64,000 bases of DNA from REEB95 sp963810055. Lineage in GTDB: Bacteria; Pseudomonadota; Alphaproteobacteria; ATCC43930; CGMCC-115725. Each line of letters starts with the position of its first letter. Position 1 is the first letter of the stretch. The notes under the pieces were generated by a model. The model did not search any database, was not told the DNA's origin, and saw nothing but the letters and a program-made list of their open reading frames with translations. The stretch spans positions 1 to 64,000 of the forward strand of contig CAWEME010000020.1 of the NCBI GenBank assembly GCA_963810055.1. Reading direction: 5' to 3'. The translations under genes and the position numbers were made by a program. Below are positions 42,107-50,105 of the stretch, piece by piece.

Positions 42107-42958
42107 TCAGCTCGCCGCCAGCACGGCCAGAGCGGCGAGCGCGGTGGCCAGGCCGAGAATCTTCCGGGCGGTGACCTGCTCCCGCAGCAGGATTATCCCG
42201 AGCGCCGCCGTGACGATGAATCCCATCTGGGCGATCGGGACCATGACGCTCGCCTCGCCCCGCGCGACGCCGCGCAGCAGAAAGACGAAGGCGGCCAACA
42301 GAACGACGGCGACGACGGCGCCGTAACGCCAGGCCGCCGGCGGCAGAAGCAATCTGCGGTCGGCCAAGAACACGAACAGGGTCGCCAGCGGCATGAACAC
42401 GGTGGCTTGCGCCGCAATGAGCGTTTCCGGCAGGGCGCCGTGGCGAAGCCCCACCGTGTGAAAAAAATTCGCCGCGCCGAAGGCCAGCGTCGCCGACAGC
42501 ACCCGCGCCAGCGCGCGCCGGTCTTCGCGTGCGCGCTCGCCGGGCTGACGCGCGCCGAGCAGCAACCAGGTCGCGAGCAGCGCCAACGCCAGACCGGCGG
42601 TTTTCGCCGGCGTCAACGGTTCGCCGAGGAAGACGATCGCGAGCGCCGCCGTGACGATGAAATTCAGGCGGAAGATCGGGGCGTTGACGCTGACCGGACC
42701 GCCAGCCAGGCTGCGGACGAAATTGTAGAATCCGATGAAGACGAAGACGCCGGCCAGCGCGCCCCACAGCGCCGCCGCGCGGGGCACCAGCGCGTGCGTC
42801 GCCACGGCGTAGGCCAGGATGAGCGGAAAGAAGAACCAGGCCTGGCCCATCAGGAAATGGTCGGCGCGGATGCCGGAAGCGGCGGCGCGCTTGTAGATGA
42901 AGTCGCCGACGCCGTAACAGACCAGGGAAGCGAGCGCGTATTCGATTCCCTCAGTCAT
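42107..42958 (-). CDS. EamA/DMT family transporter
   Basis: About ten membrane helices in two EamA repeats, 283 residues from ATG 42958 (MTEGIEYALASLVCYGVGDF); the frame extends to 43030 but the added N-terminus is unlike the family. The conserved Pro-Ile end segments (VNAPIFRLNFIVTAALAIVF and VMVPIAQMGFIVTAALGIIL) mark both repeats. Substrate unknown. It ends 2 bp from the stop of the convergent reductase gene, with no room for a terminator. Confidence 0.82.
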   Translation of the reverse strand: MTEGIEYALASLVCYGVGDFIYKRAAASGIRADHFLMGQAWFFFPLILAYAVATHALVPRAAALWGALAGVFVFIGFYNFVRSLAGGPVSVNAPIFRLNFIVTAALAIVFLGEPLTPAKTAGLALALLATWLLLGARQPGERAREDRRALARVLSATLAFGAANFFHTVGLRHGALPETLIAAQATVFMPLATLFVFLADRRLLLPPAAWRYGAVVAVVLLAAFVFLLRGVARGEASVMVPIAQMGFIVTAALGIILLREQVTARKILGLATALAALAVLAAS

Positions 42959-43135
42959 GCGCGCGCGGTCCGGGTCCGATGGGAGATGGAAACAAAAGCG
43001 ACTTATACGGTCGCGGGATAGCGGGACCATAGCGCCATCCCGGCCGGCCTGCCTTACAAGATTTGATTGGGGACGCTTCCGGCCATGTTACTATCGCGCC
43101 TCAAGCCGTCAGTCCGAATTTGCGGGAGGAAACCT

Positions 43136-43450
43136 ATGCGTCACCCCATCAAGACCGGCCTCGTCGCCCTGGGCGTGGCCCTAGCCCTGCCGCTGGCCGT
43201 TTGCCAGCGGGCGGCGGCCGATGAAAGCGCCGGCGCCTATATCGGCGACGCCGCAGTCACCGCCAAGGTCAAGACGGCGATCCTGACCGACTCCCAGCTC
43301 AAGGTGTTCGAAATCCACGTCACCACCTATCACGGCGTGGTCCGGTTGGACGGGACCGTCGATTCGGAGACGATGATCGGTCACGCGACCGAAGTGGCAA
43401 GGCACGTCGGCGGCGTCAAAGCGGTGCACAACGACCTCTACGTCAAGTGA
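43136..43450 (+). CDS. Periplasmic BON domain protein
   Basis: A 104-residue protein with a signal peptide (LVALGVALALPLAVCQRAAA, about residues 8-27) followed by one BON domain, AAVTAKVKTAILTDSQLKVF to GHATEVARHVGGVKAVHNDL. BON proteins such as OsmY bind membranes and protect against envelope stress. The ribosome site GGGAGG lies 6 bases before ATG 43136. Single-gene unit. Confidence 0.85.
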   Translation: MRHPIKTGLVALGVALALPLAVCQRAAADESAGAYIGDAAVTAKVKTAILTDSQLKVFEIHVTTYHGVVRLDGTVDSETMIGHATEVARHVGGVKAVHNDLYVK

Positions 43451-43466
43451 CGGCGCCGGCGGGCCG

Positions 43467-43625
43467 TTAAAACAAGGAATGAGACTGGGTGGTCAGGTCG
43501 CCGTTGTAGGGATGATTGCCCTGGTCGTCGCAATTCGTCGGACAGCCGTAAGGCGGCGACAGGTAAACGCATCCGCTCAACAGCAGCGCCGCCGCGATCA
43601 TCGACAGTTTCAGCAAAGTTTTCAT
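43467..43625 (-). CDS. Small lipoprotein, 52 residues
   Basis: MKTLLKLSMIAAALLLSGCV has a clean lipobox, LLSGC, with Cys19 as the lipid-modified residue. The mature part has two more Cys (GCPTNCDD) that could form a disulfide. GGAGAGG lies at good spacing before ATG 43625. It is too short for most gene finders. Function unknown. Convergent with the BON gene, 16 bp apart. Confidence 0.6.
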   Translation of the reverse strand: MKTLLKLSMIAAALLLSGCVYLSPPYGCPTNCDDQGNHPYNGDLTTQSHSLF

Positions 43626-43714
43626 CGCCGCCTCTCCCTGATTTTATGCCGCCGCCCAACCCGGTTGGCATGGGACGAGCGGCCAGTATAGCCCGGATCA
43701 GGACAGGCGCGGAT

Positions 43715-43894
43715 TCAAACCGGGACACCGGGCTGTTTGGTTTGCTCGCTCTCCTGCTCGACCCGAGCCAGCTCCAATTCCAGCTCGGCGATCTTGTCCA
43801 GATAGACGCGCGCATGCGCGGAGATGATGCCCTGCGCCAGGAGAAGGCGATAATGGGCGATCTGGCGGCGAATTTCCTCGGCGCGTCGGTTCAT
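43715..43894 (-). CDS. Small coiled-coil protein, 59 residues
   Basis: MNRRAEEIRRQIAHYRLLLA then ISAHARVYLDKIAELELELA, a strongly helical, charged protein of a short type common in Bradyrhizobium-like and Rhodospirillales genomes. Function unknown. An FNR-like site (43933-43946) lies 39 bp upstream of ATG 43894, so it may be oxygen-controlled. Coding is supported by the family-like pattern; there is no strong ribosome site. Confidence 0.5.
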   Translation of the reverse strand: MNRRAEEIRRQIAHYRLLLAQGIISAHARVYLDKIAELELELARVEQESEQTKQPGVPV

Positions 43895-43932
43895 GGCGGT
43901 GAACGAAACTAAACTATCGCCGGAAAACCGCC

Positions 43933-43946
43933 ATGATCCAAATCAA
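43933..43946 (-). promoter_or_regulatory. FNR-like site upstream of the 59-residue gene
   Basis: ATGATCCAAATCAA on the plus strand matches TTGAT-N4-ATCAA except for the first base. It is outside the accessory block and is the weakest of the set. Placed 39 bp from the start of the small minus-strand gene. Confidence 0.4.
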
Positions 43947-43973
43947 TCGCGCGGGCGGTTTCGGACTGCCGCG

Positions 43974-46058
43974 CTATTCCCCCGCCTGGCGCAGCGCCTC
44001 GGCAGCGGCCGGGATGTGGATGGTGACGGTGGTGCCGGAGCCGGGCGCCGATTGCAGCTCGATGCGCCCGCCGTGGAGATCGACCAGGCTCTTGACCAGC
44101 GACAGGCCCAGCCCCGCGCCCGCCTCGCGGCCCTGGCCGCGCTCGAATTTCTCGAAGATGCGCGCGTGGTCGGCCGGCGCCACGCCGATGCCGGTGTCGG
44201 AGATGGCGAGCGCGACGCCGCCGCCTTTCTCGCGCCGGGCCTTGAGCGTGATGGCGCCGCCCGCGGGCGTGAACTTGATGGCGTTCGAGACCAGGTTGAA
44301 AAGCGCCTGTTTCAGGCGCTTCTCGTCGGCGACCAGCGGGCCGATATCGGCCGGGCAGTCGAATTCGAGCTCGATGCCCTGGTTGCGCGCGCGCTCATGC
44401 GCGAGATTCATCACCGCCGACATCAGCGCGTGGACGTCGACCGGCGCGGTTTCCAGTTGCAAATAGCCCGCCTCGATGGTGGCGAGGTCGAGGATGTCGT
44501 TGATGAGCGAGGACAGCTTCTGCGCGCTTTCGAGGATGCCGCGGCTGTATTCCAGCTGGCGCGGATTGAGCTCGCCGAAATACTGGTTGGCCAGGATCTC
44601 GGCGAAGCCGCCGATGGCATTCAAGGGCGTGCGCAACTCGTAGGAGACGTTGGCGATGAATTCGCTCTTGAGGCGGCCGGCGGTTTCCAGCGCCTCGGTG
44701 CGCTCGCGCAAGGCCTGCTCGACCCGGCTCGAATCGGTGACGTCGAGATAGCTCAAGAGGATGTTGCCGTCGGGCAGCGGCACGGTCACCGCCTGAAGCC
44801 GCGAGCCGTCGGCGCGTTCCAAAAGCGAGGACGAGCCGGCATGCGAGGTGAGCGCGGCGACGATGCGCCGCTTGGTCTCGGGCCAGGGGCCGGGTTCGGC
44901 CGAGAGCGCGCGGCATTTCTCGACGATGTCGGCGATGTGCGGCTCGCCGGCCAAATCCTCGGGCGCGAGTTTCCACATCCGCGCGAAGGCCGGGTTCCAC
45001 AGCTTGAGCCGCGCGTCGGAGCCGACCACGGCGATGCCTTCGTAGAGATTGTCGAGGGTTTCGCGCTGCGCCGCGATCAGCGCGTTGTAGGAGCGTTCGA
45101 GCGCCAGCCGGTCGGTCACGTCCTCGTAAACGAAGGTAAGCCCGCCCAGCGGATGCGGGCTCACGCTCAGGCGCAAGGTGCGCTCGTCGGGCAGGTGCAG
45201 CAATTCCTCCAACGGCTGGATGAGCGAGGTGAAGAGCGCGCGCTGCTGCTTCTTGAAGGCGCGGAAATCGGCGTGTTCGGGAATCCGCCGTCTTTCCCTG
45301 AGTCTTTCAAGAATTTCGTCCATGGTCGGCGACGAAGCCAGCCAGTCGGGTTCGAGCTGCCAGAGTTGGGCGAAGGCGGCGTTGAAGAAGCTGAGCCGCG
45401 TATCGGGGCCGTAGATCGCGATCGCGGCCGCGACGTTCTCCAACACCGTGGCATGGGCGGCGGTGTGGCGGGCGAGCTCGCCGCGCAGGCCCTCGGCCTC
45501 GGTCAGGTCGGCGGCGAAACCCACCAGCTCGCCGCTTTCCTTCAGCGGGATCTCCGAGAGTTCGAGCAGCTTGCGCGCGCCGTCGACCACGACATGGCGG
45601 CGCTCGCGCTGGGGCGCGCCCTGGTCGCGCGCGCGCCCGGCCAGCGCGCGGCTTTCGGGGCCTGCGAGTTCCAGACCCTGCTCGAGCGCCCGGGACGGAT
45701 CGGCATCGACCGCTTCGGCATAGGCGCGGTTCAGCCTGACCAGCTTCAGATCGCCGATACGGCGGCGCCAGACCGGCAAAGGCAGCGCCTCGAGGAGGGC
45801 GCGCAAGGACGCGCGTTCGCGTTCGGCGGTTTCGGCGCGCGCCAGCAGCGCCGCGCGCTGCTTTTCGCTGTCGCCCAGGCGCGAGGCGAGCCGGTTGCGC
45901 TCGCCTTCCAGGGTTTCGATGCCGATGCGGTAGGCGCGCTGCAGCCACCAGAACGCCGCCAGCGCGGCAGCCGCGAGCAGCGCCAGAGCGGCGATCAGAA
46001 CCGGCTGCGTTAGGACGAGATTGACGATGTCGGCCCTCCGACGGCGCGACTCGGGCAC
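43974..46058 (-). CDS. divL: DivL-like PAS sensor kinase with tyrosine at the phosphoacceptor site
   Basis: A 694-residue protein: one N-terminal membrane helix (PVLIAALALLAAAALAAFWW), a coiled coil, three PAS-like domains, then a histidine-kinase core with an N box (NLVSNAIKFTPAGG) and G boxes (DTGIGV, GAGLGLSLVKSLVD). The phosphoacceptor box reads FIANVSYELRTPLNAIGGF: Tyr473 replaces His. That substitution defines DivL, which in Caulobacter steers the kinase CckA rather than acting as a normal kinase. In alphaproteobacteria divL often lies near tsaE, as here. Cell-cycle control is inferred from the family. Confidence 0.82.
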   Translation of the reverse strand: MPESRRRRADIVNLVLTQPVLIAALALLAAAALAAFWWLQRAYRIGIETLEGERNRLASRLGDSEKQRAALLARAETAERERASLRALLEALPLPVWRRRIGDLKLVRLNRAYAEAVDADPSRALEQGLELAGPESRALAGRARDQGAPQRERRHVVVDGARKLLELSEIPLKESGELVGFAADLTEAEGLRGELARHTAAHATVLENVAAAIAIYGPDTRLSFFNAAFAQLWQLEPDWLASSPTMDEILERLRERRRIPEHADFRAFKKQQRALFTSLIQPLEELLHLPDERTLRLSVSPHPLGGLTFVYEDVTDRLALERSYNALIAAQRETLDNLYEGIAVVGSDARLKLWNPAFARMWKLAPEDLAGEPHIADIVEKCRALSAEPGPWPETKRRIVAALTSHAGSSSLLERADGSRLQAVTVPLPDGNILLSYLDVTDSSRVEQALRERTEALETAGRLKSEFIANVSYELRTPLNAIGGFAEILANQYFGELNPRQLEYSRGILESAQKLSSLINDILDLATIEAGYLQLETAPVDVHALMSAVMNLAHERARNQGIELEFDCPADIGPLVADEKRLKQALFNLVSNAIKFTPAGGAITLKARREKGGGVALAISDTGIGVAPADHARIFEKFERGQGREAGAGLGLSLVKSLVDLHGGRIELQSAPGSGTTVTIHIPAAAEALRQAGE

Positions 46059-46079
46059 CCGAGTCGAATCGACCGGATT

Positions 46080-47834
46080 CTAGGCAAGTGCGTTGAAATC
46101 GTCGAGCAAGCTTGCGATTCGCCCGTCATCGAGCTGATCCATGATGGCGCGGGCGCGTTGCACCGCCGAAGCCAGGTCCATGGCCCGAATCCTCTGCTTG
46201 ACGCGGGGGATATTGGCCGGCGCCATCGACAGATCGCGGATGCCGAGCCCGAGCAGCAGCGCGGTATAGCGCGGATCGCCCGCCATCTCGCCGCACAGGC
46301 TGACCGGCTTCTGCGCCCGGAGCGCGGCCTCGACCGCGAACTGGATGAGGCGCAGCACCGCCGGGTGCAGCGGGTTGTGGAGATAGGCCACCTGTTCGTC
46401 GCCGCGGTCCACCGCCAGCGTGTACTGGATCAAATCGTTGGTGCCGATGGCGAAGAAATCGGCGACCTTGGCCAGGGCGTCGGCCGCCAGCGCCGCGCCC
46501 GGTATCTCGATCATCACGCCCAAGGGCGGAGGCTGGTCGGGGACGCGCGCGCCGCGGCGCTTGAGGCGGCGGATGGTTTGATTGAGCGCGTCGCGCACGG
46601 CCAAGACCTCGCCGACGCTGGAAATCATCGGCAGCAGGATCCGCACCGGGCCGAGCGCAGCCGCGCGCACCATGGCCGCGAGCTGGGCGTCGAGCAAGCC
46701 GCGCTCCTTCAGCGAAAGCCGGATGGCGCGCAGGCCCAAAACCGGGTTGGCCCCCTCGCCCTCGAACGATTCGGCCAAGGGCGCCGCCAGCTTGTCGCCG
46801 CCGACGTCGAGGGTGCGCAGCGTGACCGGGCGGCCTTCCATGCCGCGCACCAGCCCGGCATAGGCCTGGTACTGCTCCTCCTCGTCGGGCAAATCCTCGC
46901 GGTTCATGTAGAGGAACTCGGTGCGAACCAGGCCCAGCCCCTGGGCGCCGGAAGCCAGCGCCTGGTCGAGCTCGCGCGGCAATTCCAGATTGGCTTCGAG
47001 CGTGATTTCCACCTCGTCCCGGGTGATCGCGGGCAGGCGCTTCAGGCGTTGCAGCCCCTTGCCCTCGCGCGCCAGCGCCGAGCGTCTTTTCTCGAAACGC
47101 GCCAGGGTCGAAGGCGAGGGATTGAGCACGACCTCGCCGGTGGCGCCGTCCAACGCCACTTCATCGCCTTGCACCGCGCCCTTCAACAGCCCGGCCACGC
47201 CCAGCACCGCCGGAATGTTGAGCGCGCGCGCCATGATCGCGGTATGGCCCTCGGCGCCGCCCAACACCGTGGCGAAGCCCCGGACCTGGCGCGGGTCCAT
47301 CAGCGCGGTATCGGCGGGCGACAGTTCCTCGGCGAGGATGATCGAGCCTTCCTCGAGCGTCTTGAAGGCGGTGAAAGGCGTCTTGGTCAGGGCGCGCAAC
47401 AGGCGCCGTCCGACCACGCGCACGTCCTCGATGCGCGAGGCCAGATAGGCGTCGCCCATGGCGGCGAAGCTTTCGCCGAGCTGGTCGATCTCGAGCTCGA
47501 CTGCGCGCTCGGCGTTGACGCGGTCGTGGCCGATGCGCCGCTCGACGCCGCGCACGAAGCGCGACTTGCCGAGCATGGCGATATGCGCGTCCAGCAGATA
47601 GCCCATCTCCTCCGCCGCCGAACCGGGAAGATTCGCGGCCTTGCTCTTGAGCTTCCGCAGCTGCTTCTGCGAGCGCTCGACCGCTTCCCGGAAACGCTCC
47701 AGCTCGGCCGGAACCTCGCCCGCTTCGAGGCGGCGTTCGGGCACCACGATCGCGCCTTCGTCGGTGACATAGGCCGGGCCCACGGCGATGCCCGGCGAAA
47801 CGCCCAGGCCCTGGAGCCGGCGCTCACTCTTCAT
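46080..47834 (-). CDS. ptsI: Phosphoenolpyruvate-protein phosphotransferase (Enzyme I)
   Basis: Enzyme I takes phosphate from PEP and passes it to HPr. The 584-residue protein has the phospho-His loop GGAEGHTAIMARALNIPAV (His197), the PEP-binding motifs EFLYMNREDLPDEEEQ and IEIPGAALAADALA, and SLCGEMAGDP near the end. No N-terminal GAF domain is present, so it is not the PtsP form. It overlaps ptsH by 12 bp. No sugar permease (EIIBC) is in the window, so the chain is probably regulatory. Confidence 0.92.
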   Translation of the reverse strand: MKSERRLQGLGVSPGIAVGPAYVTDEGAIVVPERRLEAGEVPAELERFREAVERSQKQLRKLKSKAANLPGSAAEEMGYLLDAHIAMLGKSRFVRGVERRIGHDRVNAERAVELEIDQLGESFAAMGDAYLASRIEDVRVVGRRLLRALTKTPFTAFKTLEEGSIILAEELSPADTALMDPRQVRGFATVLGGAEGHTAIMARALNIPAVLGVAGLLKGAVQGDEVALDGATGEVVLNPSPSTLARFEKRRSALAREGKGLQRLKRLPAITRDEVEITLEANLELPRELDQALASGAQGLGLVRTEFLYMNREDLPDEEEQYQAYAGLVRGMEGRPVTLRTLDVGGDKLAAPLAESFEGEGANPVLGLRAIRLSLKERGLLDAQLAAMVRAAALGPVRILLPMISSVGEVLAVRDALNQTIRRLKRRGARVPDQPPPLGVMIEIPGAALAADALAKVADFFAIGTNDLIQYTLAVDRGDEQVAYLHNPLHPAVLRLIQFAVEAALRAQKPVSLCGEMAGDPRYTALLLGLGIRDLSMAPANIPRVKQRIRAMDLASAVQRARAIMDQLDDGRIASLLDDFNALA

Positions 47835-48135
47835 GGATTTCCTCGCTGAAGCCGCCTGCGATCAGCGCGGCGAGCGCGTCGAGCGCCGCCGCCGCGTCGG
47901 GCCCGGAGGCCGCCAGCTCGATGACGCTGCCGGGGCCTGCGGCCAGCATCATCAGCCCCATGATCGAGCGTCCCGAAACCGAGGCGCCGGCCTTGGTGAC
48001 GGTGATCTCGGCGTCGTATTCCCAGGCGAGCTTGACGAAACGCGCGGCCGCGCGCGCGTGCAGGCCGCGCTTGTTGAGGATGGTGACGGTGCGCCGGTGT
48101 TCCGCCGGCCCGGCTGTGGACGCGCTGTCCACCAT
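47824..48135 (-). CDS. ptsH: HPr phosphocarrier protein
   Basis: HPr of 103 residues with phosphoacceptor His26 in NKRGLHARAAARFV and the regulatory Ser57 in SGRSIMGLMMLAAGPG, the target of HPr kinase, whose gene lies 1.3 kb upstream. It ends at the ptsI start with overlap and begins at the EIIA-Man stop. Both phosphorylation sites are intact, supporting dual control. Confidence 0.92.
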   Translation of the reverse strand: MVDSASTAGPAEHRRTVTILNKRGLHARAAARFVKLAWEYDAEITVTKAGASVSGRSIMGLMMLAAGPGSVIELAASGPDAAAALDALAALIAGGFSEEIHEE

Positions 48136-48539
48136 TACTTGACGTCGGCGAGCAGCTGCGACGCGACGTTGATGTATTTGCGGCCCGCTTCCTGGGCGCC
48201 GCGCACGGCCTCGGCCAGGCTTTCGCTTTCGCGCAGGCTCGCGAGCTTGATCAGCATCGGCAGATTGACGCCGGCGATGACCTCGACCTTGGCCTTGTCC
48301 ATGATCGAGATGGCGAGATTGGACGGCGTGCCGCCGAACATGTCGGTCAGCAGCACCACGCCGTCGCCGGTATTGACCTCCTCGACCGAACGCAAGATGT
48401 CCTGTCGGCGCCGTTCCATGTCGTCTTCCGGGCCGATGCAGACAGCGGCGATGTTGCGTTGCGGGCCGACGACGTGCTCGAGCGCGGCGATGAACTCCGC
48501 GGCGAGACGGCCGTGGGTGACGAGAACCATGCCAATCAT
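48135..48539 (-). CDS. PTS system mannose-type EIIA component
   Basis: A 134-residue EIIA-Man domain with phosphoacceptor His9 (MVLVTHGRLAAEFIAALEHV) and the conserved LLTDMFGGTPSNLAISIM. Stand-alone EIIA-Man proteins without EIIBC partners are typical of alphaproteobacteria, where they serve a regulatory chain with HPr and HPr kinase. ATG 48539 overlaps the end of rapZ by 4 bp. Confidence 0.9.
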   Translation of the reverse strand: MIGMVLVTHGRLAAEFIAALEHVVGPQRNIAAVCIGPEDDMERRRQDILRSVEEVNTGDGVVLLTDMFGGTPSNLAISIMDKAKVEVIAGVNLPMLIKLASLRESESLAEAVRGAQEAGRKYINVASQLLADVK

Positions 48540-49465
48540 GCGATGTCCTTCACGGGATGTTCGGGCGCCTCGGCGGAGGCGGCTTCCGGCGCCGGGCGGT
48601 CGAGATCGCGGTGCAGGATGCCGACCGAACGCCCCGCCCCGGCGAGCCAGGCGGAGAGCCGTTCGGCGGCGTAGACCGAGCGGTGGCGGCCGCCGGTGCA
48701 GCCCAGCGCGATGGTGAGATAGCTCTTGCCCTCGGCCTCGTAGCGCGGCAGCAGCCGGCTGAGCCAGTCGCACAGTTCCTGGAAGCGCGGGGCGAAATCG
48801 GGATCGGATTCGATGAATTTTCCGACCTCGCGGTCGCGGCCGGAGAGCGCCTGCAAATCCTGGACGTAATACGGGTTCTTGAGGAAGCGCATGTCGAAGA
48901 CCAGATCGGCGTCGCGCGGCAGGCCGTGGCGGTAGGAGAAGGAGGTGACGAAGATGGCGATGCCGGGGGCGTGGTCGAGCCGGAAATGGCCGGCGAGCAC
49001 GCGCTTCAGGTCGGCGGCTGTGAGGGACGAGGTGTCGATCACCAGATCGGCGCGGTCGCGCAACGGCCAGACGCGCTGGCGTTCCAGCCGGATGCCGTCG
49101 GCCACCGGATGATCGGCCGCCAGCGGATGGCGGCGGCGGGTTTCGGTGTAGCGGCGTTCCAGCCGGTCGTCGTCGCAATCGAGGAACACCATGCGCAGCT
49201 CGATGGCGTTGCTCTTGACCAGCTCGTCGAGCGCCTTGACCAGCGCGGGCACGGCGAAGTCGCGCGTGCGCACGTCGACGCCGACGGCGAGCGGCGCCTT
49301 CAGCTTTCGCGGGCCGAAGAGATTGGGCAGGAGCGACAGCGGCAGGTTGTCGACCGCCTCGTAGCCCATGTCCTCGAACGCCTTCAACGCGGTCGACCGT
49401 CCCGCCCCCGACATGCCGGTGACGACCAGAAGACGGCCGCGCTGCGGACGGGATTGGGATTTCAT
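48536..49465 (-). CDS. rapZ: RNase adapter protein RapZ
   Basis: RapZ binds nucleotides and, in enterobacteria, directs RNase E to a small RNA that controls amino-sugar synthesis. The 309-residue protein has the P-loop VVTGMSGAGRSTALKAFEDM, in which Arg replaces the usual Lys of GxxGxGK, and the conserved C-terminus LTIALGCTGGRHRSVYAAER. ATG 49465 overlaps hprK by 4 bp. It lies in the usual hprK-rapZ-EIIA-ptsH-ptsI order of alphaproteobacteria. Confidence 0.9.
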   Translation of the reverse strand: MKSQSRPQRGRLLVVTGMSGAGRSTALKAFEDMGYEAVDNLPLSLLPNLFGPRKLKAPLAVGVDVRTRDFAVPALVKALDELVKSNAIELRMVFLDCDDDRLERRYTETRRRHPLAADHPVADGIRLERQRVWPLRDRADLVIDTSSLTAADLKRVLAGHFRLDHAPGIAIFVTSFSYRHGLPRDADLVFDMRFLKNPYYVQDLQALSGRDREVGKFIESDPDFAPRFQELCDWLSRLLPRYEAEGKSYLTIALGCTGGRHRSVYAAERLSAWLAGAGRSVGILHRDLDRPAPEAASAEAPEHPVKDIA

Positions 49466-49932
49466 GGCCGGGCGAGCGCCGTTTCGGCTTCGCGCATGTC
49501 GTCGCCCGCCAGCACCTTGAGCGCCAGGCGCAGCTTGGCCGCGGCCGACGCCTCGAAAGGCGCCAGCGCGATCAAGGGGATCGACACGCCCAATATGTCG
49601 CAAGCCCGCTGTTCGGGCAGGCGTTCGATGTCATCCGCTGGCACCAGATCGACCACCAAACGCAAGCAGGATTCGGCCCGGCGCGGCAGGCGCAGCAAGC
49701 CCACGCCACGCGCCTCGATCAGGCCGGATATGGAAGGGGGCGCGGTCATCACCACCTCGCCGCCGCGGCGCGCCAGCGCGGTCTGGTCGTCGGCCACCAA
49801 GGCCGCGCCCTGGTCGATCAGGCGCAGCGCCAGGTCGGATTTGCCCGCGCCCGAAGGCCCGCGCAGCAGCACGCCCGCCCGGCCCAACGCGACCGCCGTG
49901 CCATGGATGAGATGCAGGGGGTTGGAATTCAT
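49462..49932 (-). CDS. hprK: HPr kinase/phosphorylase, short alphaproteobacterial form
   Basis: A 156-residue protein consisting of the kinase domain alone, as usual in alphaproteobacteria. P-loop LLRGPSGAGKSDLALRLIDQ, then LVADDQTALARRGGEVVMTA. It phosphorylates or dephosphorylates HPr at Ser57. ATG 49932. It lies downstream of chvG with a 173-bp gap (49933-50105), in which I see no gene. Confidence 0.88.
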   Translation of the reverse strand: MNSNPLHLIHGTAVALGRAGVLLRGPSGAGKSDLALRLIDQGAALVADDQTALARRGGEVVMTAPPSISGLIEARGVGLLRLPRRAESCLRLVVDLVPADDIERLPEQRACDILGVSIPLIALAPFEASAAAKLRLALKVLAGDDMREAETALARP

Positions 49933-50105
49933 CGGGCGCTTAGGTGCGCCGCTCTGGATGCAAAGTCAATGGTGTGACGGCCCCCGGTCCGGGTGAATGG
50001 GAAATTTCTCAATCAATCGATGGACTTAGCGGGCAACACCCCATGGTTATCAGGGCCGTTTGTGACAGCCGCATGGTCCGATATTGCCTTGCACCATGAA
50101 CCCCA

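Noticed and set aside
43893..46013. Plus-strand frame of 706 codons opposite the DivL-like gene
   Set aside because: Antisense shadow; the minus-strand frame has clear PAS and kinase domains.
46158..47849. Plus-strand frame of 563 codons opposite ptsI
   Set aside because: Antisense shadow of an unambiguous Enzyme I gene.
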